Made by a program: the position numbers and the translations under genes | Assembly (NCBI GenBank): GCA_005881085.1 | Contig: VBGU01000065.1 | Location: 1-10,099, forward strand | Source of the DNA: Chloroflexota bacterium | Lineage (GTDB): Bacteria; Chloroflexota; Limnocylindria; P2-11E | Length of the DNA: 10,099 nucleotides | Direction of reading: 5' to 3' | The notes under the pieces: generated by a model | Databases searched by the model: none | The model's input: the letters and a program-made list of their open reading frames with translations, nothing else | Told to the model about the DNA's origin: nothing | Part shown: positions 1 through 6,786 of the stretch, in pieces | Position numbering within the stretch: the first letter of the stretch is position 1 | How the letters are laid out: each line of letters starts with the position of its first letter

Positions 1-2
1 GC

Positions 3-476
3 CTCGACCGGACGTATCAGCTCAACTTCGGCGGCAACACCGACTTCCTCAACATGCTCGAGCGCGAGCGCCTGGAGTCGAAGAAGATCAGCAAGACGAA
101 CGCGGTGACGAGCATGCTCGACTACCCGCTCGATGCGAAGGACGTCCACGTCGGCCCGTCGGACTACGTCCCGTGGCTCCTCGACCGCAAGTGGTGCTAC
201 ATCCGCATGGAAGGGACCACCTTCGGGGACGTCCCGTTGAACGCCGAAGTCAAGCTCGAGGTCTGGGACTCGCCGAACAGCGCCGGCGTGGTCATCGACG
301 CAATACGCTGCTGCAAGCTCGCACTCGATAGAGGCCTCGGCGGCACGATCGTCGCGCCGTCGGCGTACTTCATGAAGTCGCCACCGCGCCAGATCCCGGA
401 CGACCGCGCGCGCGAAGGCGTGGAGGAATACATCAAGGGACGCTCGGGTCAGCAGACGCTCGCCGGAGCCAGCTAG
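3..476 (+). CDS. ino1: myo-inositol-1(3)-phosphate synthase, C-terminal part (5' end outside window)
   Basis: This enzyme converts glucose 6-phosphate to inositol 3-phosphate with NAD+, the committed step to inositol lipids; it is cytosolic. The frame is open from position 3, so the N-terminal NAD-binding part lies off the window and about 157 residues are visible. They contain the family's most conserved blocks: NFGGNTDF followed by LERERLESKKISKTNAVTS, then GPSDYVPWL, DRKWCYIRMEG, FGDVPLN, KLEVWDSPNSAG and MKSPPRQ. The match to the mycobacterial Ino1 type, recalled from memory, is close. The TAG stop is immediately followed by the GTG start of the acyltransferase, so the two are almost certainly co-transcribed. 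This placement supports inositol being made for phosphatidylinositol lipids rather than for catabolism. Identification is very secure; only the length is unknown. Confidence 0.95.
   Translation, partial: LDRTYQLNFGGNTDFLNMLERERLESKKISKTNAVTSMLDYPLDAKDVHVGPSDYVPWLLDRKWCYIRMEGTTFGDVPLNAEVKLEVWDSPNSAGVVIDAIRCCKLALDRGLGGTIVAPSAYFMKSPPRQIPDDRAREGVEEYIKGRSGQQTLAGAS
465..468 (+). promoter_or_regulatory. Shine-Dalgarno GGAG for the first acyltransferase
   Basis: GGAG lies inside the last codons of ino1, 8 nt before the GTG at 477. That GTG directly follows the ino1 TAG. Good spacing supports GTG 477 as the true start. Confidence 0.55.
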
Positions 477-1385
477 GTGCTCGATCATCTATTGCACGGA
501 TCGGCGTTTTGGGGCTGGCGCCTCGGTGCGACACTCGCTCAGCGCCTCCCGTCGTGGATCACCTATCCGGCCGCCGTGGTCGGCGGCGAGATGGCCTATC
601 TCTTCTGGGTCGGGCGGCGTCGGATCGCCAAGCAGAACTTCGCCATCGTCCTCTCCCTCCCGGCCGGCGACCGCGAGGTCGCGCGCGTGGCGCGGCGCTC
701 GTTCCGCAACTTCGCCAAGTACCTCGTCGAGATCATGCGGTTCCCGAGCCTCGACACTGAGGACTTCGCGCGCTTGGTCAACATCGATCCGCGCTCGTGG
801 TCCTATTTCCGGGCCGCACACGATCACGGGCGTGGCCTCATTTTCGTTTCGATGCACTTCGGAAACTTCGAGATCGGCGGGGCGCGCATCGCGGACGTCA
901 TGCCGCTCAACGTCATCGCCGACGAGCTCGAGAACCAGCGGCTCATGGATCTCCTCGTCGCGAACCGAGCGCACAAGAACGTGAAGCTCCTACCGCCCGA
1001 GGGGGCGGTCCGGCAGGTGCTCCAGGCGCTGCGCCGCAACGAGATGGTCGGACTGATGATGGACCTCGGCCCGCGCGCGAAGGAACTCGACAACGTCGAA
1101 GTCATGTTCTTCGGCGAGAGAACAGCGTTCCCGACGATCGCAGCGAACCTTGCGCGAGTCTCGGGTGCCCCGATCGTCGTCGCCGCCGTGACGCGCGAGC
1201 GCGACAACACGTTCCGTGGGGTCGCTCTGCCGCCGATCTTCGTCGAGCGGACGAAGCAGGCCGCGCACGACATCGAGCGCACGACGCAGACGATCGTTCA
1301 CGGACTCGAGCAGCTCGTCCGCGGCGATCCCGACCAGTGGTACATATTCCGCCCCATGTGGACCCGGCCCGAAGGCACCGTCTAG
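477..1385 (+). CDS. lysophospholipid acyltransferase family protein (LpxL/PatA-like)
   Basis: A 302-residue, probably membrane-associated acyltransferase of the LpxL/HtrB superfamily. In inositol-lipid-making bacteria this family includes PatA, which transfers an acyl chain from acyl-CoA to the mannose of PI-mannosides. The active-site motif HX4(D/E) is intact as H127-FGNF-E132 in MHFGNFEIGG. A second conserved block, MDLGPR (195-200), resembles the DxDxG-R region of LpxL. The C-terminus carries the family signature DPDQWYIFRPMW (284-295). Residues 20-45 are moderately hydrophobic, consistent with peripheral membrane attachment. The GTG start abuts the ino1 stop and has a GGAG 8 nt upstream; the next gene begins 3 nt after the stop. 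Context with ino1 and a PimA-like glycosyltransferase favours a PatA-like role. That specificity is inferred; the family assignment is firm. Confidence 0.88.
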   Translation: MLDHLLHGSAFWGWRLGATLAQRLPSWITYPAAVVGGEMAYLFWVGRRRIAKQNFAIVLSLPAGDREVARVARRSFRNFAKYLVEIMRFPSLDTEDFARLVNIDPRSWSYFRAAHDHGRGLIFVSMHFGNFEIGGARIADVMPLNVIADELENQRLMDLLVANRAHKNVKLLPPEGAVRQVLQALRRNEMVGLMMDLGPRAKELDNVEVMFFGERTAFPTIAANLARVSGAPIVVAAVTRERDNTFRGVALPPIFVERTKQAAHDIERTTQTIVHGLEQLVRGDPDQWYIFRPMWTRPEGTV

Positions 1386-1388
1386 CGC

Positions 1389-2222
1389 ATGGGCGCTGCG
1401 CGAGGGCTCGCGCGAGCGGCGGAGTGGGCGCTGCCGAGGGTGCCGCCGGTCTGGCAGGGGCCGATCTCGGAAATTGTCGGGACGATCGCGTACCTCGCGG
1501 TGCCACGGGCGCGCGCCGCGGTCCGCGCGAACCTGGCGATCATCGCGCCGGAGCGCTCCTTGAGCGCTCGACGTGTGTTCGTGAACCAGGTACGCCAGTA
1601 CCTCGAGGTGTTCCAGATCCCGCGGCTCGACCGCGCGCGCTTCGACGCGATCGTCCGCGTCGAAGGCTGGGAGAACTTCCTGTGCGCCCAGCGCCTTGGC
1701 AAGGGGGTGATCTTTGGCAGCGCGCACCTCGGTCCGGTCGCGCTCGTCGGTCAGATCCTGATCACCCGCGGGTACACGCTCACGCTTCCGGCTGAGAAGA
1801 CCGATTCCGAATTCATGCACGCCGTGAACCGCGCGCGGCAGGCGCAAGGCCTCGTGCTCGTGCCCATCGATTCGGCGCTCGGCATCCATCGGGTGATCCG
1901 CGACAGCGGTGTGCTCGGGATCCTCGCGGACCGTGCGGTCACGGGGGTGGGCGAAACGGTCGAGTTCTTCGGACGGCCTGCTCTGCTCCCGTCGGCGCAG
2001 GTCGCCCTGGCGCTCCGCACAGGCGCGGCCCTCGTTCCCGCATTCGCGTGGCGCGAGAAGGGTCTCCTCTTCGCCCGGATCGAAGAGCCGCTCGAGCTCA
2101 TGTCGACGGGCGATCGCGACGCTGACGTCCGCACCGGCGTCCGTCAGTTCGCCGCGCGCCTCGAGCGGTACATCAAGGACCATCCCGAGCAGTGGACGGT
2201 CTTCGAGCGGGTCTGGGGATAA
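1389..2222 (+). CDS. second LpxL/PatA-type acyltransferase paralogue with degenerate catalytic motif
   Basis: A 277-residue member of the same acyltransferase superfamily as its upstream neighbour, placed in tandem 3 nt after it. Shared landmarks are the core strand GKGVIFGSAHLG (105-115), ADRAVTGVGETVEFFG (180-195), and the C-terminal HPEQWTVFERVW (265-276), which corresponds to the PDQWYIFRPMW signature of the first copy. The catalytic HX4(D/E) motif is altered: H113-LGPV-A118 keeps the His but has Ala where the acid should be. The copies are clearly diverged, so this is an old duplication rather than a recent one. It could be inactive and act as a partner subunit, use a different acid, or have another acceptor. 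A plausible but unproven role is the second acylation of a PI-mannoside-like lipid. ATG 1389 is preceded by GAAGG 13 nt upstream. Confidence 0.82.
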   Translation: MGAARGLARAAEWALPRVPPVWQGPISEIVGTIAYLAVPRARAAVRANLAIIAPERSLSARRVFVNQVRQYLEVFQIPRLDRARFDAIVRVEGWENFLCAQRLGKGVIFGSAHLGPVALVGQILITRGYTLTLPAEKTDSEFMHAVNRARQAQGLVLVPIDSALGIHRVIRDSGVLGILADRAVTGVGETVEFFGRPALLPSAQVALALRTGAALVPAFAWREKGLLFARIEEPLELMSTGDRDADVRTGVRQFAARLERYIKDHPEQWTVFERVWG

Positions 2223-2238
2223 AAGATGAGTGAGCGAC

Positions 2239-2242
2239 GGAG
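2239..2242 (+). promoter_or_regulatory. Shine-Dalgarno GGAG supporting the TTG start of the PHP gene
   Basis: GGAG ends 9 nt before the TTG at 2252, but 18 nt before the in-frame ATG at 2261. An in-frame TGA at 2231-2233 excludes any earlier start. Spacing therefore favours TTG 2252, giving MSEMGRAD, over ATG 2261. Confidence 0.45.
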
Positions 2243-2251
2243 CCGAGCTGC

Positions 2252-3007
2252 TTGAGCGAGATGGGCCGGGCTGATCTGCAGCTGCACAGCGACCTCGGTG
2301 ACGGTCTTTCTTCGATCGAGGAGATCCTCGACGCTGCGGAGCGGGCCAGGCTCGACGTGATCGCGCTGACCGATCACGACGACATTCGCGGTGCATTCGC
2401 GCTGCGCGAGCTCGCGGCGCAGCGGTCGAGCCCGGTGGCCGTCGTTCCGGGCGTCGAGGTGACGACGCGATCGGGCCACCTCCTCGCGCTCTGGATCGAG
2501 GACGAGATCCCCATGTTCTGCTCCCTCGCGGAGGCGCTCTCGCGGATCCACAAGGCCGGGGGAACGGCGATCGTGCCCCATCCCCTCTCTTACCTGACCT
2601 TCTCGATCGGCGAGGGCGCGCTGCGCCAGCTCGCGGCCTACGGCGACGACGCGCGGATGGTCGACGCGATCGAGATCCGCAATCCCTCGTATGCCGGACG
2701 CGTCCGCGCATCGCGTGCCGCATGGCTCAACACCCACGTGTTGCGGGTCGCCGAGACCGGGTCGAGCGACGCGCACCACGCGGCGCTCGTCGGGACGTGT
2801 TGGACGGACTTTCCCGGAAGCACGCCCGACGACCTCAGAGCCGCGCTACGAGGCCATGCGACCGCGGCGGACGGGCGCGGCTGGACGCTCCGCGAGCACC
2901 TCGACGGAGCCGCCACGCAGCAGTGGCGATCCATGGTCCGCGACCCCATAAAGCGTGCTCGCCGCAGAATGACAAGCGCTGGGGGCGGCAAGAAGAAGAA
3001 ATCGTGA
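2252..3007 (+). CDS. PHP-domain metal-dependent phosphoesterase-like protein
   Basis: A 251-residue PHP-fold protein (polymerase and histidinol phosphatase family), normally a multi-metal phosphoesterase. Motifs in order are DLQLHSDLGDG (8-18, equivalent to the usual DLHxHT-SDG), ALTDHDDIRGA (39-49), PGVEVTT (66-72), PHP (109-111), IEIRNP (140-145) and GSSDAHH (170-176). The first His of motif I is replaced by Gln10, while His12, Asp41-His42, Glu69, His110, Asp173 and His175 remain. The tail (230-251) is strongly basic and ends GGGKKKKS. The stop TGA overlaps the GTG of the glycosyltransferase by 4 nt, implying translational coupling. Its substrate is unknown. From the neighbours, a phosphorylated inositol, glycerol or lipid intermediate is a reasonable guess only. 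The start is TTG 2252, supported by GGAG; ATG 2261 is the alternative. Confidence 0.85.
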   Translation: MSEMGRADLQLHSDLGDGLSSIEEILDAAERARLDVIALTDHDDIRGAFALRELAAQRSSPVAVVPGVEVTTRSGHLLALWIEDEIPMFCSLAEALSRIHKAGGTAIVPHPLSYLTFSIGEGALRQLAAYGDDARMVDAIEIRNPSYAGRVRASRAAWLNTHVLRVAETGSSDAHHAALVGTCWTDFPGSTPDDLRAALRGHATAADGRGWTLREHLDGAATQQWRSMVRDPIKRARRRMTSAGGGKKKKS

Positions 3008-4119
3008 AGATAGGGATCGTCTCGCCTTACGCGTATCCGCGACCGGGTGGCGCGAATTCATACATCCGCGAGAGCTACTCGGAGCTGCGTCGCCTGGGAC
3101 ACGACGTACGGATCATCACGGCGCCGTGAGGTGACGACCCGCCCGCGCAGGACGTCATCCAGATCGGGCAGGCGATCGCGGTCCCGTACAACGGAGCGAT
3201 CGGGCGGATCACGCTGTCGCTCCGTCTCGAGTGGCTCGTCTCACGCATGCTCGAGCGCGAGCAGTTCGACATCATTCACCACCACGAGCCGCTCGTGCCA
3301 TTCCTCTCGATGCAGATCCTCGACTCGGCACGGTGCCCGCAGGTGGCGACGTTCCACGCCTTCGGAGGTTTCTCGTTCTCGTACTGGGCCGGCAGGCCGA
3401 TCGGTAACCGCTACATGAACAAGCTCGATGCCCGGATCGCAGTCTCGAGCGCCGCGCGCCACTTCATCTCGACGTATTTCCCAGGCGACTACCGGATCAT
3501 CCCGAACGGGGTCGACGTCCAGTTCTATGCGACCGCCAAGCCGTTTCCCGAATACAACGACGGCAAGATCAACATCCTCTTCGTCGGCAGGCTCGAGCCT
3601 CGAAAGGGCGCGATGTACCTCATGGAGGCCTACGCGAAGCTCAAGCCGAAGCACCCCGAGCTCCGCCTGATCCTGTGCAGCGTCGGGCCGCTGCTCGGGC
3701 GGCTCCGCCGTTTCGTCCGGCAAAACCGCCTCGAGGACGTGCTCTTCGCGGGGCGGGTGTCGGACGCCGACAAGGCCCGCTTCTACAAGACCGCGCACAT
3801 CTTCTGCGCCCCCTCGACCGGTCAGGAGTCCTTCGGGATCGTCCTGCTCGAAGCCATGGCGGCAGGGCTGCCGGTCGTGGCGAGCGACATCCACGGGTAC
3901 AAGCGTGTCGTACAGCGAAATGTCACGGGGCTTCTGGTCGAGCCAAAGGATCCGGACGCCATCGCCGGCGCCCTCGAACGCCTGCTCTGCGAGCCGGCCC
4001 TGCGCGAGCGCCTGGGCCAGGCCGGAGCCCGGCGCGCACCGGAGTACGACTGGTCCCACGTCGCCGCTCAGCTCGTTGAACTCTACGAAGAGGTCATTCG
4101 TACGAGAGGCGTGCGCTAG
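3004..4119 (+). pseudogene. pimA: PimA-like GT4 glycosyltransferase interrupted by an in-frame TGA
   Basis: Read across one stop codon, this frame encodes 371 residues, close to mycobacterial PimA length, resembling phosphatidylinositol mannosyltransferase (GDP-Man to PI, cytosolic membrane face). Before the stop are MKIGIVSPYAYPRPGGANSY and HDVRIITAP, the Rossmann strand and acceptor-side GG loop. TGA is codon 42 (3127-3129). The same frame then continues with GDDPP, the PimA-like VPYNGAIGRITLS, HHHEPLVPF (HEP at 94-96), FHAFGG, IPNGVD, GRLEPRKG (R196, K201) and GQESFGIVLLEAMAAGLPVVASD with EX7E at E275/E283. No residues appear missing around the stop and no frame change is needed. TGA ends at least four other genes here, so global recoding is unlikely. 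A substitution (TGG or CGA to TGA), a sequencing error or readthrough remain possible. GTG 3004 overlaps the PHP stop as GTGA. Confidence 0.8.
3247..4119 (+). CDS. remaining open part of the PimA-like glycosyltransferase after the stop
   Basis: This 290-residue open stretch is what an automatic gene caller would report. It begins at the first in-frame ATG after the internal TGA, codon 82 of the full gene. It keeps the rest of the N-terminal domain from HHHEPLVPF onward and the whole C-terminal GDP-sugar-binding domain (GRLEPRKG, and EX7E at E194/E202 in this numbering). It would lack the N-terminal GG loop and first Rossmann strands, so a free-standing product is unlikely to be an active GT-B enzyme. 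I see no Shine-Dalgarno before ATG 3247, and the 117 nt between TGA and ATG still encode recognisable PimA sequence. This start is therefore probably not natural, and this entry is the same gene as the interrupted one at 3004-4119. Confidence 0.5.
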   Translation: MLEREQFDIIHHHEPLVPFLSMQILDSARCPQVATFHAFGGFSFSYWAGRPIGNRYMNKLDARIAVSSAARHFISTYFPGDYRIIPNGVDVQFYATAKPFPEYNDGKINILFVGRLEPRKGAMYLMEAYAKLKPKHPELRLILCSVGPLLGRLRRFVRQNRLEDVLFAGRVSDADKARFYKTAHIFCAPSTGQESFGIVLLEAMAAGLPVVASDIHGYKRVVQRNVTGLLVEPKDPDAIAGALERLLCEPALRERLGQAGARRAPEYDWSHVAAQLVELYEEVIRTRGVR

Positions 4120-4130
4120 AGTCTCGCCTC
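4106..4130 (+). other. small inverted repeat across the glycosyltransferase stop codon
   Basis: GAGGCG (4106-4111) pairs with CGCCTC (4125-4130), a 6-bp stem with a 13-nt loop containing the TAG stop. It ends just before the GAGGGGG ribosome-binding site of the next gene. No T-run follows, so it is not a classical terminator. It could modulate initiation at the lipoprotein gene, or be chance in GC-rich DNA. Confidence 0.2.
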
Positions 4131-4137
4131 GAGGGGG
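4131..4137 (+). promoter_or_regulatory. Shine-Dalgarno GAGGGGG for the lipoprotein gene
   Basis: This strong purine-rich site lies 8 nt before ATG 4146. An in-frame GTG at 4137 overlaps the site itself, so ATG 4146 is preferred. It also gives a signal peptide of normal form. The gap to the preceding gene is only 26 nt. Any dedicated promoter would have to lie within the glycosyltransferase gene; none is obvious. Confidence 0.55.
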
Positions 4138-4145
4138 TGGTCCTC

Positions 4146-5795
4146 ATGTTCAACCGGCAGATCGCCGCGTTCGCCGTCGCGCTCGCTCTCCTGCTCGCGG
4201 CTTGCACGCCCGCACCGAAGGGCGGCGCAGCCACGCAGTCGGCCTCCGGCGCCGAGCAGCCGCAAGCGGGCGGAACGCTCACCTTCATCGTGAACGCCGT
4301 GCCGCCGTCGTTCGATGGCCACCGGGAGACGACCTTCGCGCTCCTGCACCCGGTCGCGCCCTTCTACAGCACGCTCTACAAATTCGATCCAAACGACCTC
4401 ACCAAGGTGATCCCTGACGTTGCCGCGGCCATGCCGGAGCTCTCAGCCGACAAGCTGTCGGCGACGATCAAGCTACGCACGGACGTGAAGTTCCACGACG
4501 GCACGAAGATGACGAGCGACGACATCGTCGCCACCTATCAGAAGATCATCTTCCCGCCGACCGGCGTTCTTTCGCCGCGTGCGGGCGCCTACGCCGCCGT
4601 CGAGAGCATCAGCAATCCGGCTCCCGACACCGTCGTCTTCAAGCTCAAGTACCCGTCGGCTTCGTTCGCCACGAATCTCGCCTCGCCGTGGAACTTCGTC
4701 TACAGCGCGGCGAAGCTCAAGACGGACATCCATTGGTACGAGAAGAACGTCCTGGGCACGGGACCCTTCACCTACGTGTCCTATACGGCGGGACAGGAAT
4801 GGGTCGGCAAGAAGTTCGCAGACTACTTCGCCAAGGACAAGAACGGCGTCCAGCTCCCCTACCTCGATGGATACAAGGCGCTCATCATCACCGACGCGAA
4901 CGCCGAGGTGAACGCAATCCGCAGCAAGCAGGCGTCGATCGAGTTCCGTGGCTTCACCCCGCAGCAGCGCGACACTCTCTCGAGCGCGCTCGGCACCTCG
5001 CTCGCGATCCAGGAAGCGCCGTGGATCTGCGTGAACTACATCGTCCCGAACACAAAGAAGCCGCCGTTCGACGACGTTCGCGTGCGCCAGGCGCTCACGC
5101 TCGCGATCGACCGGTATGCCGGCAGCACCGCTCTCCAGAAGATCACGATCGTGAAGGACGTCGGCGGGCTCATGCGGCCGAAGGGCCCGTTCGCTCAGGC
5201 CGACGCGGACCTGCAGAAGATCGCGGGCTTCGGCACCGACGGCGCCGCCAACAAGGCAAAGGCGAAGCAGCTCCTCGCCGACGCGGGCCAATCGAACTTG
5301 ACGTTCAAGTTCCTCAATCGGAACATCACGACGCCGTACGAGCCGGTCGCGCTTTTCGTGCTCGATCAGTGGAAGCAGATCGGCATTAACGCGACCCATG
5401 ACGTGAAGGAGACCTCCGCGTATCAGGCCGACCTGCGCGCGGGGAACTTCGAGGTCGCGCTCGACTTCAACTGCGACTTCCTCGACGAGCCCGACCTGCA
5501 GCTCGCCAAGTTCTGGTCCGCCTCGGGTCTCGGCAAGGGCCTCAACTTCGCCTACTACGACGACGCGACGCTCGACAAGATGATCGACGGCCAGAGCCGC
5601 GAGACCGATCCGGCCAAGCGCAAGGCGCTCGTCGCCGACATCGAGAAGTACGCGATGGACACGAAGGCCTACCAGTACCCGGTGCTCTGGTGGTATCGGA
5701 TCATCCCGTACCTCAACACCGTGCGCGGCTGGCGCATCGGCTCGAACCACTACACCAACCAGGATCTCGAGACCGTCTGGCTCGCGCAGAAATAA
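4146..5795 (+). CDS. ABC transporter substrate-binding lipoprotein, family 5 (peptide/nickel type)
   Basis: A 549-residue extracytoplasmic solute-binding protein that captures oligopeptides or similar solutes for the two permeases downstream. The N-terminus is a lipoprotein signal: MFNRQ, a hydrophobic run (6-17), and the lipobox LAAC with the lipidated Cys at residue 20. A low-complexity linker rich in Ala, Gly and Gln follows. The mature protein has the family-5 signature IKLRTDVKFHDGTKMTSDDI (108-127). The later block FDDVRVRQALTLAIDR (308-323) is also typical, and the length is typical for DppA/OppA-like proteins. A 43-nt gap containing a small hairpin separates it from the permease genes. 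The ligand cannot be told from sequence alone; peptides, sugars and opines all occur in this family. GTG 4137 is an alternative start but overlaps the ribosome-binding site. Confidence 0.9.
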   Translation: MFNRQIAAFAVALALLLAACTPAPKGGAATQSASGAEQPQAGGTLTFIVNAVPPSFDGHRETTFALLHPVAPFYSTLYKFDPNDLTKVIPDVAAAMPELSADKLSATIKLRTDVKFHDGTKMTSDDIVATYQKIIFPPTGVLSPRAGAYAAVESISNPAPDTVVFKLKYPSASFATNLASPWNFVYSAAKLKTDIHWYEKNVLGTGPFTYVSYTAGQEWVGKKFADYFAKDKNGVQLPYLDGYKALIITDANAEVNAIRSKQASIEFRGFTPQQRDTLSSALGTSLAIQEAPWICVNYIVPNTKKPPFDDVRVRQALTLAIDRYAGSTALQKITIVKDVGGLMRPKGPFAQADADLQKIAGFGTDGAANKAKAKQLLADAGQSNLTFKFLNRNITTPYEPVALFVLDQWKQIGINATHDVKETSAYQADLRAGNFEVALDFNCDFLDEPDLQLAKFWSASGLGKGLNFAYYDDATLDKMIDGQSRETDPAKRKALVADIEKYAMDTKAYQYPVLWWYRIIPYLNTVRGWRIGSNHYTNQDLETVWLAQK

Positions 5796-5812
5796 CGCCG
5801 AACTAGCGGACT

Positions 5813-5825
5813 GACGGGAGCCGTC
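5813..5825 (+). other. compact hairpin between binding-protein and permease genes
   Basis: GACGG (5813-5817) and CCGTC (5821-5825) form a perfect 5-bp stem with a 3-nt loop. An alternative longer pairing, CGGAC (5807-5811) with GTCCG (5823-5827), is mutually exclusive with it. No T-tract follows. In importer operons such intercistronic stem-loops often protect the abundant binding-protein mRNA. That role is inferred here. Confidence 0.3.
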
Positions 5826-5838
5826 CGAGACTTACCGG

Positions 5839-6786
5839 ATGCGCCGGTACGTCGCCGGGCGGCTCCTGCTCATGATTCCGACGCTCATCGGCGTCGCCAT
5901 CCTGACCTTCGTCATCATGCGTGCCGTTCCCGGCGACATCGTGGCACTCAAATACGCGGGCTCTCCGGTGCCCCAGTCGGTCATCGACGAAGAGCGCCAC
6001 CAGCTCGGCCTCGACAAGCCGATGTGGGAGCAGTTCACCGACTGGATGGGCGAGATCGCGCGCTTCGACCTCGGCACCTCGCTCTGGACGGGGCATTCGG
6101 TCGTCGAGGAAATCCAGATCCGCCTTCCGCTATCGATCGAGCTCGCGATCATCGCCACGCTTCTCGCTGTCGTTATCGCGATCCCTCTGGGGGTCGTCGC
6201 CGCGGTGCGACAGGACACCTGGGTGGACTATGCGATCCGCCTGTTCTCGATCGGCGGCCTCGCCCTGCCGAGCTTCTGGATCGGCCTGCTCATGGTGCTC
6301 GCGACGATCACGTTCTTCGGATGGGCGCCTCCGCTCGTCTTCACGGCGATCACCGAGGACCCCATCGCGAATCTCTCGCAGATGATCCTTCCCGCGCTCT
6401 CGGTGGGGTATCGCTATTCGGCGGTCTCAATGCGGATGACGCGCTCGACGGTGCTCGAGGTCCTCCGCGAGGACTACGTGCGCACCGCCCGCGCGAAGGG
6501 CGTGAGCGAGCGCCTCGTCGTGATGCGACACGCGCTCCGGAACGCGCTGTTGCCGGTCATTACGGTGATCAGCCTCGAGTTCGCGTTCCTTATCGGCGGC
6601 TTGGTCGTCACCGAGCAGGTCTTCAACCTGAACGGGATCGGCAAGCTGCTGGTCGACGCCGTCGCCCACCGCGATTACACGCTCATCCAGGCCCTCGTGC
6701 TGCTACTCGCGTCGGTGTTCGTGCTCATCAACTTCGTCGTAGACATGGTCTACGTCGTCCTCGACCCGCGGATCCGCTACTCGTGA
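5839..6786 (+). CDS. ABC transporter permease, DppB/OppB type
   Basis: A 315-residue inner-membrane permease that forms half of the channel of a peptide/nickel-type importer. It shows the DppB layout. TM1 is at about 8-28, followed by the conserved RAVPGD (28-33). A periplasmic segment then contains LGLDKP and FDLGTSLWTG, and further TM helices lie near 97-123, 135-160, 180-200, 240-260 and 283-308. The EAA cytoplasmic loop that contacts the ATPase is DYVRTARAKG-SE-LVVMRHALRN (212-235). The protein ends in the family-typical VLDPRIRYS. ATG 5839 has no close Shine-Dalgarno; GGGAG lies about 18 nt upstream inside a hairpin. The stop overlaps the next permease as GTGA, giving coupled expression of the heterodimer. 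Confidence 0.92.
   Translation: MRRYVAGRLLLMIPTLIGVAILTFVIMRAVPGDIVALKYAGSPVPQSVIDEERHQLGLDKPMWEQFTDWMGEIARFDLGTSLWTGHSVVEEIQIRLPLSIELAIIATLLAVVIAIPLGVVAAVRQDTWVDYAIRLFSIGGLALPSFWIGLLMVLATITFFGWAPPLVFTAITEDPIANLSQMILPALSVGYRYSAVSMRMTRSTVLEVLREDYVRTARAKGVSERLVVMRHALRNALLPVITVISLEFAFLIGGLVVTEQVFNLNGIGKLLVDAVAHRDYTLIQALVLLLASVFVLINFVVDMVYVVLDPRIRYS

Noticed and set aside
990..2723. Minus-strand open frame of 577 codons opposite the acyltransferase and PHP genes
   Set aside because: It is Arg/Pro/Asp-rich low-complexity translation antisense to clearly recognised genes. Such frames are expected in GC-rich DNA with biased third positions.
3127..3129. Selenocysteine or TGA-as-Trp recoding to explain the stop in the PimA-like gene
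   Set aside because: No selenocysteine is expected in GT4 enzymes, no SECIS-like hairpin is evident just after the TGA, and TGA is a normal stop for the PHP, DppB, crotonase and CoA-transferase genes.
6024..6782. N-terminal extension of the DppC permease frame
   Set aside because: It is out-of-frame translation of the DppB gene, rich in Arg and His, and unlike any permease N-terminus. GTG 6783 is the sensible start.
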